Under the pieces are notes generated by a model that was not told where the DNA came from, did no database searches, and saw only the letters and a program-made list of their open reading frames with translations. Below are positions 1 to 12,099 of a DNA stretch of 64,000 nt, in pieces (the stretch's first letter is position 1; every line of letters starts with the position of its first letter). The stretch lies in the NCBI GenBank assembly GCA_001792895.1, contig MARA01000002.1, positions 1,736,001 through 1,800,000 of the forward strand, given 5' to 3'. The stretch is from Lentinus brumalis. Its lineage: Eukaryota; Basidiomycota; Agaricomycetes; Polyporales; Polyporaceae. The position numbers and the translations under genes were made by a program.

Positions 1-1524
1 GGGTTCCCGTGGATTACTATGTCGTAGTAGTACACCACACACGTGAGTAATACCAAGTGCACGGTGTCGACAAGCCTGCGCGCAAGCTTCAGCCGTAGAT
101 AAGGGAGAAGGCGGCGAGCACTAACCATATTGCCGCAACCTAGGAGCGGTCCAGCGTTGATATGAGCTGGCTCAACACAACAGAAGGTAGCCTTACGAAG
201 CATTGTGTCCGCCAAGTACTAATGCCGCGACCATGACGATGATAGTATAGCAACACTTGCCCCGATGTTACTCCATATAGTCTACGTGAGCGACGTTAGC
301 TACCGGGGCACTTGAACAACACAGAGAGGGTGAGTAGGAGACGTACAATGCTGCCACAGTGAATCCGACCAAACCGACTCCTATCGTCAGGTCGAGTACG
401 TGATTAAGCTCACGGGACATTCGGTGACAGAGCCGGATGCCAGAGGACGATGTTCATGCATGAGTCTCGGTGAACGAGACGAGGCCCCTGCGGCCCGCAC
501 CAGTACTTGCGCGAAGCTCCCTGGACGCGCGCGTGTAGCTCGATGTACTCGTTGAGGGTGGCTGCCTCGAGATAAGCCCTTTCGGTGACAATGACAGCGC
601 TTTGGAGGTGGCCTGAGGGGAAGTAGGAGAGCAAGCCAGAGGCCAGCGGGGCGGTAGTCCGGGCAAGAACGAGGACAGTGTACGGGCGACGAGCGCGATA
701 GCGGGAAGCAAAGAAAACAAGCAAGCAATCCCCAGATATGTCGCGAGTATGTGCACGAATGCTACAGCACGGTCGAGCCAATGAGGGTGAGGTGAGTGTG
801 GAAAGAAAGCTGCGACGATGGCGAACTGCGGGAGATTCGCGACAATCTGCAACTCAGCAACTCCGCGACAATCGGATACCGGGTCGTACATTGCCCGGCA
901 TACGAGACGTCCGTAAGTATCAAACCCACGATGCTCGTGTCACGGTCAAATAGGCGAGTACTGCTCGCGAGGACTATGCTTGCTGAGGGAGGAGTGGCCC
1001 GAGTGGTTGAAAGATGCACGCTTCCGTCACCCACGCTACGGACGTAGATCTCAAACGTCAATCGGTGACCCTTTTCAGGACCTGGACAGTCCGAGGATGG
1101 TCCACTGTCGCCGAATGACTCAAAGAATTTGCAAATGCAGAGCACGTAAACAGACAAGTCGCGACGTCCGTTCCTTTCAATGATGCTGACATAGGGCGAT
1201 ACAGGATATCTACCAGTAAGATAACGATGAGTAGCGTACGGAAGTCCGAAACTATGTATGCATGACAGCGTAGGCGAAAATAATACACGCGGAATAAGAT
1301 AGACATACCAAGAAGGGTGACTGGTACGAATACAGTTGGCCACTTTATCTACAAGGGGCTATATGTAGAGATGAATCATCACGAACGAGAGGACGTCAGC
1401 TGGCAGGCAATATATCAGACCACCTTGGAGATATACACAGCTCTGCGGACCGTCTAGTCAGTAAATATCATGAAACCAGTATAGACTTTTAGGTAGGGGA
1501 CGACATACCGGGAGAAGAGAACAC
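1..1524. other. Gene-poor left edge
   Basis: I see no convincing gene here. Open frames exist on both strands but they overlap one another, have no recognisable domains, and show no plausible donor/acceptor pairs joining them. The stretch may hold the 3' flank of the F-box-like gene that ends at 1525. Confidence 0.5.
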
Positions 1525-2577
1525 CTAGAGACGATTACCCTTGGGGTATGTCTCTGGCAAACCGGAACCGTGCGAGTGCTCCGCGCGAGCTTTAGCAGCC
1601 ATCTCCCACAGCGACGGTCCGCCGCGCGCAGCGTCCATCCACTCCTTGCACGGGTCGACACCGAGACGAGGCGACAGAACTACATAGAGGCGATCGTCTT
1701 TTTTCCTCGCCCACTTCGCCAGAGTGCAGAAGGTCGCCTTCGGAGATGTGACGTCCTTGCCTGGATACCGTGCAATTTGATACCATGGATTCGTGAGCCA
1801 CTTCCCCTCTGCAACGGTTAGGACGATCATCCGCAGCGATCGGTGCTCCAGGATGCCCGGCGGGAGCCGCAGCGACTCCTGCTTGAAGTCGTTGCCCACA
1901 TCCAGGTAGGGCAGCGCGAGGTGTGTGAGATTCGGGAGGAGGTTGTGGGGGGAGAATGACGAGACGGTCATATCGAGAAGGCGCAGGTGGGTGACGTTAT
2001 GTAGCAATTGAGAGCCGTCCTGCAGCCGGACTCCCACGAGGAAGTGCCACTCGTAACGGGTCGTGTGGGTGATCAGGGTCATGGAGCGCAAGCGAGCGAG
2101 GAAAGGGTCTCCGTCGGCATGCCCACCGACCATCTCCTGGCGACGAGCGACAGTCTGCAACTGGACGGCCGGTGCGAGGGAGCGCAGGGATGCGGGAACG
2201 AGTGCGAGGTTCTCGACATTGCGACACGCCTGCAAAAGCTCCCCCTCAATGGGCGCGTTCATGATCCCTGTGCTCTCTGTCCATAAGTTATGCACGAGCG
2301 GTCCCCAGGAATAAGACTGCGACTTCCGGGCGTGCGGTGAGTCCTTGGCCCCGGACGACATCCCTGCCGAGTACGCGGGCTTCGACCGGTAGATCACCGT
2401 GTTGAATAGATGAGGAAGAGCAATCTTCCGAGCCCAAGTCGACACAAGTGAGACTGAGTTCGCGGTTTCATGGGAACTGCGAGCTGCTATGTCGAGGATG
2501 CGGACGATAAGCTCGGTAGGAAGACAGGGGAACGGCTCCAAGTCGAACGCAGGCACCTCGACTGGGACGCTCTCCAT
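1525..2577 (-). CDS. F-box-like / LRR-type protein
   Basis: Single-exon gene of 350 residues. The N-terminus carries an F-box-like segment, with FPCLPTELIVRILDIAA at about residues 14-30. A hydrophobic/Leu-spaced region follows (for example HLRLLDM, LTHLALPYL), as in the many fungal F-box/LRR proteins that bring substrates to SCF ubiquitin ligases. I start at the Met at 2577. The upstream in-frame Met at 2676 would add a Leu/Cys-rich stretch that does not look native. The F-box is degenerate and the substrate is unknown. Family expectation: binds Skp1 through the F-box. Only the motif and length are seen directly. Confidence 0.7.
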   Translation of the reverse strand: MESVPVEVPAFDLEPFPCLPTELIVRILDIAARSSHETANSVSLVSTWARKIALPHLFNTVIYRSKPAYSAGMSSGAKDSPHARKSQSYSWGPLVHNLWTESTGIMNAPIEGELLQACRNVENLALVPASLRSLAPAVQLQTVARRQEMVGGHADGDPFLARLRSMTLITHTTRYEWHFLVGVRLQDGSQLLHNVTHLRLLDMTVSSFSPHNLLPNLTHLALPYLDVGNDFKQESLRLPPGILEHRSLRMIVLTVAEGKWLTNPWYQIARYPGKDVTSPKATFCTLAKWARKKDDRLYVVLSPRLGVDPCKEWMDAARGGPSLWEMAAKARAEHSHGSGLPETYPKGNRL

Positions 2578-3333
2578 CGAAGACTTTGAGGAAGACTTCG
2601 GTGGCGGGAGCAGACACAACGTCTGCAGACAGACGGACGGCATCCGGAGTAGACAGACTACATAGAAATTCCTCAATCAGCATAGAGAAAATAAGATGAG
2701 CGAGAACGGGACGTACACAGTCTGAGGAAGGGCCAGATAGGGGCTAGCTGGTCACTGGCAGGGGGCTGACGATGTGCTGGGTATGGTCAGCGTGCTCGAG
2801 GAAGCATGCCCGAGTTTTAAAGAGATGGGATGTCGTTCGAAAGGAATGCTCGGGCCCGCCAATGAAATGCCCTGGTAACCGGCTGTACAACATGGAGCCG
2901 TCGAGTAAAGTATGTACAGTGCATTCGTTTCATCCTTCAACAATGGTGGAGTGAGTTCAAGTATGGTGCAAAAGACGCACCGGTGGCAGGTTGCCCGAAG
3001 GCAGACGGAGATGCCCGCGTGGACAACAAGACGTTGACCTCCGGAGAATCGCTTCGATGTCTTCGATGTCTCAGATATGTGTCCGCGAGACAAGACTGAG
3101 TCTAACGCGGGCGCCTGACAATCACGGAGGCTAACGGAGGCGCCCGGTGCCGGCGCACGGGCCGCAGCAGCTCAATCCGTCGACCGAGCCGAGGCGACGC
3201 ACACCCGGCCGCGTAGCGCCTGCCACATCTCAGTCTCTCCCCATCCCTTCACCTTTCGTTTCTTCGGGTCTGTGGCCTATCCGTACTTCGCATATCATCC
3301 AGCAAGCACTGGTCTGCACTGGGAGCACTAGAC
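2578..3333. other. Intergenic, divergent promoter region
   Basis: This stretch separates the start of the minus-strand F-box-like gene from the start of the plus-strand dehydrogenase, so it should contain both promoters. I found no supported gene in it. Confidence 0.5.
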
Positions 3334-4914
3334 ATGGCGGAATCTACGACAACCGTGAACTCGGCCTCCATCTCGCTCGCCGATCTCTGGGACCCTCTGT
3401 ACGACTCGTTTGATGTGGATCTTATCGTGAAAGTACTCGCGCACACGGCCTTCAGTGAGTGGCTTGCCGCATGGTCATCCGCGTGCTTGGCTGACCTCCA
3501 TTAGGCCCCTTCTTCACCTTCTTCATCCCCCTCTTCTACTACTTCCAAGGCGCTCGCTGGCCCGAGCCAACCCTTGTGTTCACCGCGTTCTTCAACGTGG
3601 CCGTCTCAATCTTCTGTGCGTATGTTCTCGGCTTCCTGCACTGCCACTATTCATTCATATGCCATCCTTCAGGGTTCGCCAGGTGGTGTTCTCGCTTGTA
3701 TCGCAACCAGGGAAACCTTCTCTTTGGTCCTGGTCGCCTTGACTGGGGTGATCAGCTGGTGGTAGTCACCGGAGGTACGTCCGCGACGTGCATCTCTTCG
3801 CAGCTCCTCATAGGCTTAAGCTCCTCCCCAGGCTCGTCCGGTATCGGAGAGCTCGTCGCCAACACCCTCGCTGTGCGCAACGTCAATGTTGTCGTGTTGG
3901 ACGTGAAGCCCATCGTCACCGAAAACTGTAAGTCTGTCTGTAGGGGGAACGCTGCCAGTATCTTACCCCGCGACCCAGACAACATCACCTACTACGAATG
4001 CGATGTCTCCAAGTGGGAGGATGTCGAGCGCGTTTCGAAACAAATTGTCGAAGAGCTCGGACACCCTACAATGCTCATCAACAATGCCGGTGTCGTACAG
4101 GGCAAGGCAATCCTCGACTTGAGCCCTGAGGACGTCCAGCAGTACGTCGTTCATATGTGATAACTCACTCCTTGCCCTGACCGATATTAATCAGGACGTT
4201 CGCGGTCAATACTCTCGCCCATTTCTGGACTTTGAAGGCGTTCCTTCCTGAGATGATCAAGCAGAAGACCGGACACATTGTAAGTCACTACATGCATGCT
4301 AGCATGGCCTGTCCGTACTTACGATATCACAGATCAATGTTTCGTCGGTATCTGGTATGGTGGGGATGGCGCGACTGAGTATGTTGTTTCTGACAAGCAA
4401 TCAAACTCTACTGATGCGGTACTTCAGCCGACTACGGTGCTTCCAAGGCTGCGCTCATCAATCTGCACGAGTCGCTTCGGTATGAGCTCGATCACCTCTA
4501 CGATGCTCCCGGCGTCCGCACAACCCTCCTCATTGCCGGCCATATCATGACGCCGCTCTTCGCGACCGTCCGCCACCCAGCTTCATTCTTCTACAAGTTC
4601 TTCTTCCCCAGCCTGATGCCGGTGGACGTCGCGAAGGCAATCATTGCTGCGCTTGACGAGCAGCACTCGCGAGTGCTATACATGCCGTTTTACGCTCACT
4701 TCGTCCCGCTGCTTCACATGTTCCCCAGCTACCTCCGCGATCTCGCGCAATGGGTACGTTCTTCCACTAGCCCGAGCACGCGCTTGCTGATTGATCCGGC
4801 TTCCAGGTGACTGGCTGTGATTACGCCATGAAGGATTTCGTAAAGATCTCCGGGAGGAGGCCTGAGGAAGGTCCTGCTCCCGCTGGGCTCGAGAAGCGTG
4901 CCAAAAACTTCTGA
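3334..4914 (+). CDS. Membrane-associated short-chain dehydrogenase/reductase
   Basis: Nine exons: 3334-3454, 3505-3615, 3673-3774, 3832-3927, 3979-4141, 4195-4279, 4333-4378, 4428-4753, 4807-4914. They splice to 1158 nt (385 aa). An N-terminal hydrophobic segment (about 35-75) suggests ER or lipid-droplet membrane association. The Rossmann motif TGGSSGIG sits at about 109-116, NNAG at 178-181, the catalytic Ser near 230 in INVSS, and the YGASK Tyr and Lys at 244 and 248. This is a complete classical SDR active site using NAD(P)(H). The layout resembles RDH10/17-beta-HSD11-like enzymes acting on lipid or retinoid/steroid-like alcohols. The substrate cannot be read from the sequence. The start is the first Met before the hydrophobic segment. 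Confidence 0.9.
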
Positions 4915-5250
4915 GCATATGCGCAGCGAAGTGGGTTCATAGGTACGCTTGGATGCTGATGTGAAGCGTTGGTAATGTATTCTTGTAAATTATCGAGGTC
5001 TCCCATGATACGAGACTTCCTCGTCACTCTTTTCCTACTCAGCTCAGCGGGCCAGACATGGCGCACCTAGCCACGGTCGAAGCCAGTTGGCCGTATAGGT
5101 GAAGTTGTCTCGATTCGGATTGTGCTTGACAGGTACCCGTCACACCTCGATGTTCTTCACACGAACAAGTGTTGCGCCTCGTCCTGGCGCGGTGTTTGCA
5201 ACTTGCCTCCTCCCCCATCATCCGTTCAGCGACACCCTCTCCTCCCCGCC
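4915..5250. other. Intergenic
   Basis: Tandem spacing between the dehydrogenase stop and the start of the next plus-strand gene. No gene is visible. Confidence 0.5.
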
Positions 5251-7990
5251 ATGCTCAACAGAGTACTCTCTCGACCGTTCTTCTTTAAACGGAGCTCACC
5301 GTCCGATCCACCTGACAAGCCTTCCAAGGGCGGTGACGGTCAGCCAAGTTCAGTTTCAGAGGACCGCCATCCTGCAGTTCCCCCAGCTAGCGCGAGCAGT
5401 ACGGATGTCGGGAACATAGTCGCGCGTGCTGCACGCCGGGTCAGTATGAACTTTGGCGTTCGCGGTGCACGTTCGCCCTCATCCCGCCCTCATGACGAGA
5501 CTCCACGCGACTCAGAGCCGCAGGTGCGTGTTCCATCTCCTCTCTGCCTTCCACCACGCCTGTTAAATGCATCCTGCAGCTTCAGTCGCGCGCTAGCACG
5601 AGCTCCAGTCGACTTGTCATCTTCCAGCCATACCACGACCCCACTAAGCACGCGCATATAGTCCTCGAAGAGCTCGATCGGCCAGCTGCCGAAACGGTCC
5701 TTGACACTTCCAAGCAGGACACAAGTGGCTCCTTCGTTCTGCTCGACACCTCCGATACAGCAATCAAGCCAGAAGATGAGGACGGAGACGAGGAGTTCAC
5801 GACACCCATGTTGGATACTGGGGACGATGCACTCTCTGCTGCCGAATCTTCTGTTCGTAATTTCATTCGGCGCTTTAGGCTGGAGGCTGACAACGGCTGC
5901 AGGTGACCGATTATGGAGTGCCGTTCTTACCTCCGGCGGTATCCTCAGCAGCTGCGTCGCCATCCCATTCACAGGAATCGCTGGTGTTCAGCATTCCGCC
6001 AACGCAAACGGGGATGCTGTCGGACATCTCGGAGGCGGAGGAATCAAGCTTGGACGAGGTCTCCATCTCGAGGGGAACCCCACCGGCCTCTGTCCAGATG
6101 CCAGCGCTGTCTGTGGAAGGCCCTAAGCAAGACCTGTCGTTCGCGTCATTTGGGTCCTCCTATCCAAGCAGCACGCCCTACCGTGATGCTGCCACCTCTC
6201 CGGAAGCAGCTCGCTCTTATTGCATACGCGGCGGTGAAGAAGCTATTGCCGAAGCGGTCGACGACTCCTCCGAGTACGCGCCTGAGTCTCAGCTTCAAGT
6301 GGTCGTTATGGCGTCTGATCCCGTGCTGCCTGTAACGCCTTCGCGATCCTCCCATGTAGAGGAACAAGTGCAGACGCCGGACAACGCGGTGCACACTGAG
6401 TCCCAGTCAGACGTGGTGCTTACTGCCGAACTCTTGTCGTCTCTCGAGGCTCAAGCCGTCTCTACTACCAGTCAGACTCCTAGCGCCGAAAGCCTGGAAG
6501 GACACAAAGCTATACAAGCCTCCGACACAGAGCAGGCGCTATGTTTACAAGTGTCATCGCTAATCCCGTTTCCCCAAGCAGGGTCGGAGGAGGTTTCGGC
6601 ACCGTCCCTTATTGTCGTGGAGTCCGTCGAAGCCGGGTCTCCATCCACCCAACGCGGCTATGTTCCAACTCCCTCCGAGTCTACGTCAGTTCCAGCAAAT
6701 GTCAGTGCCCCTTCTCGAGAGGAAGACAAGAACCCCAGCTCCGCATCGGCCCCCGTGGTCCCTCCTACGCCCTACAAACGGTTAAGAATTGGTGCACCGC
6801 ATACTGCAGATCGGCCGAACTGGGCCTTGGCGCCGGACGAACCAGCTGAACCGAAACCCGTGCGCAGCCGTCAGTCTGGTGGTCGTGGTCGTGGTCGTGG
6901 TCGGAGGGGCAGGGTCACTGGCAGCAACGCCATACCTTTGGGCTCACGCAATAGAACGCAGGACGGAGCTGCTCCTGAGGAGCATTCGTCTCACGCTCCG
7001 CAGGCTCTGGCATCTGCTGCCTATGTGAGAGAGAAGTCTGAGGCGACACAACCATCCCTTGTCCAACAGAGATCTGCTCGCGCACTGCAGGATGGTCCAG
7101 CGCAATGGCTCGAACGCATCGACTCTTGGCTGGAGGAGTCGGCTCAGGCACCGTCGTCCGCCATTCAGCACGACACGACCAGTCCATGCCCCACAACATC
7201 CCCTGCTGAATCGCTCCTCCCTGCGGCCTCTCTTACGCCGAAAGGTCACCAAGGGATCTGTTCCGAAACCTCGACAGGCGGGGTGAACCCGGACGCATCT
7301 GCATCGTCCAGCCAGTTCACACAAACTCCGTTCACGTTTGGCGCTGCCCCTCAGACGTCTCCTTATGCCAGCCCGGAAGTCGAGCGACTCCGCGACATGC
7401 TCCGCAACTCTGGTGTGCAAGATGCTGCGAGCAGTTCTTCGGGTATGTTTCTTGTATTTATTTTGACTTTGCGTGGGCTGGCTGAGGAACATATGTGGAT
7501 TTCAGGAGGACCCGTGCCCCAGCTGCAACGCCAGCTTTCCAGGAATCTTCATCCTCGGGATAGGCAGCAACGCGAGTTCAAGGGGCAAGACACCATCGGA
7601 ATCATTCGCTGCGCACCTGCTGGTGTTACCGGTTACGTACGGCAATACACGAATCGGCTGGCATCCCACGCTATCTCCGAGAGCATTCGCCAGCCTCAGT
7701 CCCGATACCCTACTGCTACTCCGCCGACTACCCAGCAGTCGACGCCGACCTCTATTGCGACGTCGTCCGCTGAGCAGCACCGTGGGGATGAATCGTTCAT
7801 GAACTCGCCTAGTCGCGGGTGGGACCAGACTCAAGCCAGTCCGTCCTACTTGCTTGGCGAACAGAACAGTGTTCAATCTTCCGCTAGCCCAGGGGCAGAC
7901 GGTCACGGCTTGCCACCTCGGCCACCCTCCTTTGCCACCCCCAGGACTGGGCGCACCCGGACGCTCACCGCAGAGCCTATGAGGCGATAG
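5251..7990 (+). CDS. Ser/Pro-rich orphan protein with RG-repeat patch
   Basis: Exons 5251-5523, 5586-5852, 5903-7442 and 7506-7990 splice to 2565 nt (854 aa). The last intron (63 nt) is in frame, so it could also be read through. The protein is low in hydrophobic residues, rich in Ser, Pro, Thr and acidic residues, and almost certainly mostly disordered. A Gly-Arg repeat patch (GRGRGRGRRGR, encoded around 6880-6912) resembles RNA- or DNA-binding RGG motifs. Two short ordered-looking stretches are the N-terminus (LNRVLSRPFFFKR) and a segment encoded near 7380-7420 (SPEVERLRDMLRNSG). I do not recognise the family and assign no function. Confidence 0.7.
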
Positions 7991-8241
7991 ACTATGGATC
8001 AGCCGATTCCTCGCGCAATTTCCACGCCTTGAATACCTCGTTTCTTCACATTGTATTGTTCTCCGATGCGACATAGCTTTGTATCGGTGTCGAGATTTTG
8101 TTAGCCTTAAGGCCTTATGTCCCGAGTTATTCCCCCTGGATCACGTCACGAACAGCCTATCCGATCGACGTATCATACGCATATACATACATACCACCTC
8201 CAACATACTCGTACACTAGGATCCAAGTACATAGATGACCA

Positions 8242-11200
8242 TCACAGCTTAAGCGCATCATTCAAATTTTCAACGAGATTTTGCAGCCTCTTCGCCTCGT
8301 ACTCGGCGAGAGTCGCATTCTTCTCGATGGTGAAAGCTTCAGTCAACGCCGGGAAAGTTGTCGCCCCGTATCCTGATATCCTGAACTGTCACATATTGCA
8401 AACATGTGAGGGAACTGTGCACCCACCAAGCCACTTGCCCGGAGCAACGTCCAGGTTCCTGTACCACTCGCGGTCTTTGATACCATCTTCGTGGATGAAG
8501 CCGCGCTCGAAGGCCTTCAGCTTCTGGTTCACGTCGCGGACGCGCTTCACGGCCTTCTTGAACTTCTTGAAAGGGAAACGACGTTTGTCGAAAGCCTCCG
8601 TGTCCCCAGCGCGCTGACGCTGCTCGTGCACCTTCCCGCCTGCGTGCCCGATGCGAGGAGTCAATGGGAGCATGCCCTGATTGGCGTGCTTCCTCCCGCG
8701 GGAGCACTCGAACGGCTTGTCTGCAGCCCCGTAGCCGACAGACACGGGCGCAGCGAGCGACGACGCGTCGTGCGAGGGGCACTCCTTCCCGAACAGCTTT
8801 CGGAGCTTGCACAGTGCGCGGTGGATCTGGCGCCGGATGAAGTGGCGCCGGGCGAACTTGTGCAGGAGCTTCCTGAGCTTCTTCTCTGCTGTGTCCTTCT
8901 CGATGTCGAGCCTGAGGGAGGTCTTCTGGAGAGACTGGATTGCGTTTCGCAGCCCGGAGAAGTCGACGTCGAGCGAGGTCGTGGATGCGATGGATTCGAC
9001 TCTGTACGGAGCGGAATGGAGGCGATCGGCAGTGAGTCGGGAGTCAGCACGATGCGGGGGACAACTCACTTGTTGAGGTACTTCTCGAGCTCAAAGGCAT
9101 GGTGAGTAGTGTTGATGGGGAGGATGATGGAGTCGGTCAGACGGAGCGTCTGCAGGCCCAGGTGCTTGGCAATCGCGACCTGAGGGTTTGTGAGCTCCTG
9201 CTGTGTACTTCAGGGACATCGTCGTACGTACGTGGCGATGGAAGCCGGGATCCCCGTAGATCTCTTGCCACCTCTGAGAGTCGAAGACAGAGTGGTAATG
9301 ATAGACCGGGTCCTGCAGAGTGCTTCCGAATCCACCGTTGGCTGAAGCAACCTATATGATATGACTTAGCAAATGGTAGCAGCGCCATGAGCCTCACTCA
9401 CCCCGGTGCGTTGCACGAAGACAGTGTAGTCGCTACCCGAGCCAAGGACACCTACTCCTGTACTTTCAGCAGCGGTGTTCATTTCCATCTCCTCATATAT
9501 AGCAAGCGCCTCTGCGTCGATGTGCTCGCCATTGAGGACACCGTTGTCCTTCGTTGCGTCCCAGAGCGTCTTGCCAGGCTTCGTCGGATGAGGGACCTCC
9601 TCCGCAGCGGCACGCACGAAGTGTGCCAGAGACGGCGTAGCAGACGCGCGGAAGCGCGAGCCAGACACAGACGAGTCTGCAACGCATCCATAGCAAGGTC
9701 AGCGCTCAGCATTCGACAAGGCCGCGACATGCGTACCGAGGTTCAGGTAGGCGACGACATGGTCGTCAATCCAGTCAGCGAAGTCTTCGCCCCACTCGGT
9801 GCTGCCGATCAGACCGTACTCCTCCGCGTCCCAGCTTGCGATGACGAGCGTGCGCAACGGGGTCCAGCCGTGTCGGAGCAGGAGTCCAAGGCCGCGAATG
9901 ACCTCGTGAACAGACACGGTGCCCGATGAGGGGTCTGTTGCGCCCATAACCCAGGCTACGCAAGATCGTCAGCTGTGGTATTAGTGGACTCCAATTACGC
10001 CGAGGCGTACCATCGCGGTGGTTTCCCACAATAACGATTTCGTCCTTGATGTGGCCGGGAATGACACCCATGACATTCCAGATGGGGATGACCTTGTCGT
10101 CGACTGCTCAATCGCTCAACCCGCCGTTCATAAATTCATGGTCATTGCAGACGCACCGTTGTTCACGACCGAGATAGTGCGGTTCTTTCCGTCCTCTTTG
10201 ATTTCCTTCAAGAGGACCTGAGCGTTGGCCCACGAAATAGGAAGAGAAGGGATAGTGGGAATGTTTGTTCCGTTGGTGCGAGTGCTGTTCTCGTACGAAG
10301 GATAGCCTGGGGTGGTGGGGTCACTGGAATAGCATGCAATCAGTAGAACTCACGGAGGCATCGGCGTCCAAACTGACCCGGGTAGATGGACAGGAACTGG
10401 GTGCTGCCCCGCTGCACTGATTTAGGGTTACGAGCAGGTCCATACGGATACCTGAGACAGTTACATTAAGTGATAGTCCTCGCGGCAGAATATCGAGGAC
10501 ATACGGAGCGTAGCCGTTCTCAACAGTGACCGTTCCATCGTCGCGCGGGTCAGAGTAGATGAGACAGGCCGCAGCACCGCGGTCCTGCGCGCCCTTGACC
10601 TTCAAACCGCGGAAGATGCCACCATAGCGCGTGAGTACGATGGAACCGTTCAGGTCCACGCCTGTCCCGGGCCGATGAGGAACGTATCGTCAGGGTCATC
10701 TTCAGCAGCAGCTCACCCTGCTCAATGAGCGCATCGTAGTCCTCCTTGCGCCCATAGTTCGCATAGACAAGCTGGCCCTTGGCGCTTCCCCCACGACTGA
10801 GGCCATGCCAGGTCGTAACCGCGTCATAGTACTTGCCCGCCTCGGGGTCCGTGTGGTCCGCGACCTCCTCCAGCTCAGCAGTCCAGACGGCCTTTCCGTC
10901 CTCGTCCAAGATTTCAAGGCTGTGTTCCAGTGGGGCGTTCATGACCGGATAGTACGTGTCGATCCATACCGAGGGTTCCTTGAGTGAGGGAATGTTCAGA
11001 GTGGCGTTGCGCGACTCGGGGGTGCCAGCGGAGAACAGGGGAAGCGTCGATGGTGCCTTGATACCGAGCTCGGTCTGGAGGAGCTTCAGGAAATCCTTCG
11101 CAGTCTCGAAGTCCCCGGACGTGCCAGCCATGTGCGGCTTGGTGGCATACTGCCGCGAAGCCTTGATTGCACTCTCCGCATTGGGTACCGTCCTGCAAAA

Positions 11201-11571
11201 CGGCGGCGGAGTCGCGCACACGACGACGCATCGGTTACTTCAGCGTACTGCTGTGAGACCAACTGGAGGAGAACGCACAGGAACACCTTCTCGGCCTTCT
11301 TCCCATAGAGCACCTTGCGCGGGGACCACGCCCACGAGTCCGAGAACACACGCGCTATCCAGCGACCTTCATGCACTTCCAGCTCCTTCTCCACCTTGTC
11401 CGACGTGTAGCGATGCGTGAAGACAAGCAGGTAAGCCAGCAGCGCGAGTTTGACCAGGGTCTCGATACGGATCGTCAGCCATGGCCCGCGCTGGGCGCGG
11501 GGCAGCGTGGTCGCGGGGACCGGGATCTCATTCGCGGGGACCTTGGTGAGGAACACCGGCTTCTCGTCCAT
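8242..11571 (-). CDS. Glutamate carboxypeptidase II-like M28 metallopeptidase
   Basis: Twelve exons, 5' to 3': 11571-11279, 11192-10717, 10661-10505, 10451-10378, 10323 or 10306-10157, 10103-10011, 9955-9737, 9676-9402, 9351-9232, 9179-9070, 9001-8427, 8372-8242. About 890-896 aa. Order: short cytosolic tail, signal anchor (LVKLALLAYLLVF, about 40-52), PA domain, M28 di-zinc catalytic domain, transferrin-receptor-like dimerisation domain. Zinc and catalytic residues are visible: His/Asp in NHRDAW, Asp in GATDPSSG, Glu-Glu in WDAEEYG, Asp in YLNLD, and His in YHYHSVFD. This type II membrane enzyme should trim C-terminal glutamate or similar residues outside the cell or in the vacuole. At the exon 4/5 junction, homology demands PGDPTTPG, which needs one more base than is present. 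Confidence 0.9.
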
Positions 11572-12099
11572 GGTCGTGGGGGCTCAGAGAGACGCGAACC
11601 ACATGAAGGTGAAGGGGGGCTTATGTATAGATTGGAGACAGTCGGAGCGCACTGCGCAGGCCCAGGACCCACGGGAAGCACGCAAGTAGGTTCACTTCGT
11701 GAGAAATCCAATGTCGTAGGATGCCGTCACCGGCATACACAACGCAGTCCAGAGTTGGCTCTCGACCCAGTTGCAGCAGCTTGACTTCCGCGTCCAAGTT
11801 CAGTCGCTGAAGCAGCAGCACTTCGCAATCAAGTAAACGACATGCCACGATGCTTCAAGGAGAGCGAGGAGGCCGCGATGGTGACCGTGTCGAGAAGCAG
11901 AAGCGCTGACGCCTTGGACGACGAGCACTGAAGGTCATGGCGAAGTTCTGGTCAGCAAGTACTGTACATCTTTGTGTTATACGCTCTTCCATCCAACGAC
12001 ACAGTCCATCCACACTAGCGAACGCTCTCCTCTTTATCATCATACTCTTTTCCAAGTCTACGGGGTCTAGTCCATATCCATTACCATAGCCAAGTCCCT
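11572..12099. other. Intergenic
   Basis: Lies between the 3' end of the branching enzyme and the start of the M28 peptidase (both minus strand). It should hold the peptidase promoter. I see no gene. Confidence 0.5.

Noticed and set aside
990..1075. tRNA-Ser-like words (GGCCCGAGTGGTTGAAAGA)
   Set aside because: The D-arm-like segment is there but no T-arm consensus or closing acceptor stem follows at the right distance.
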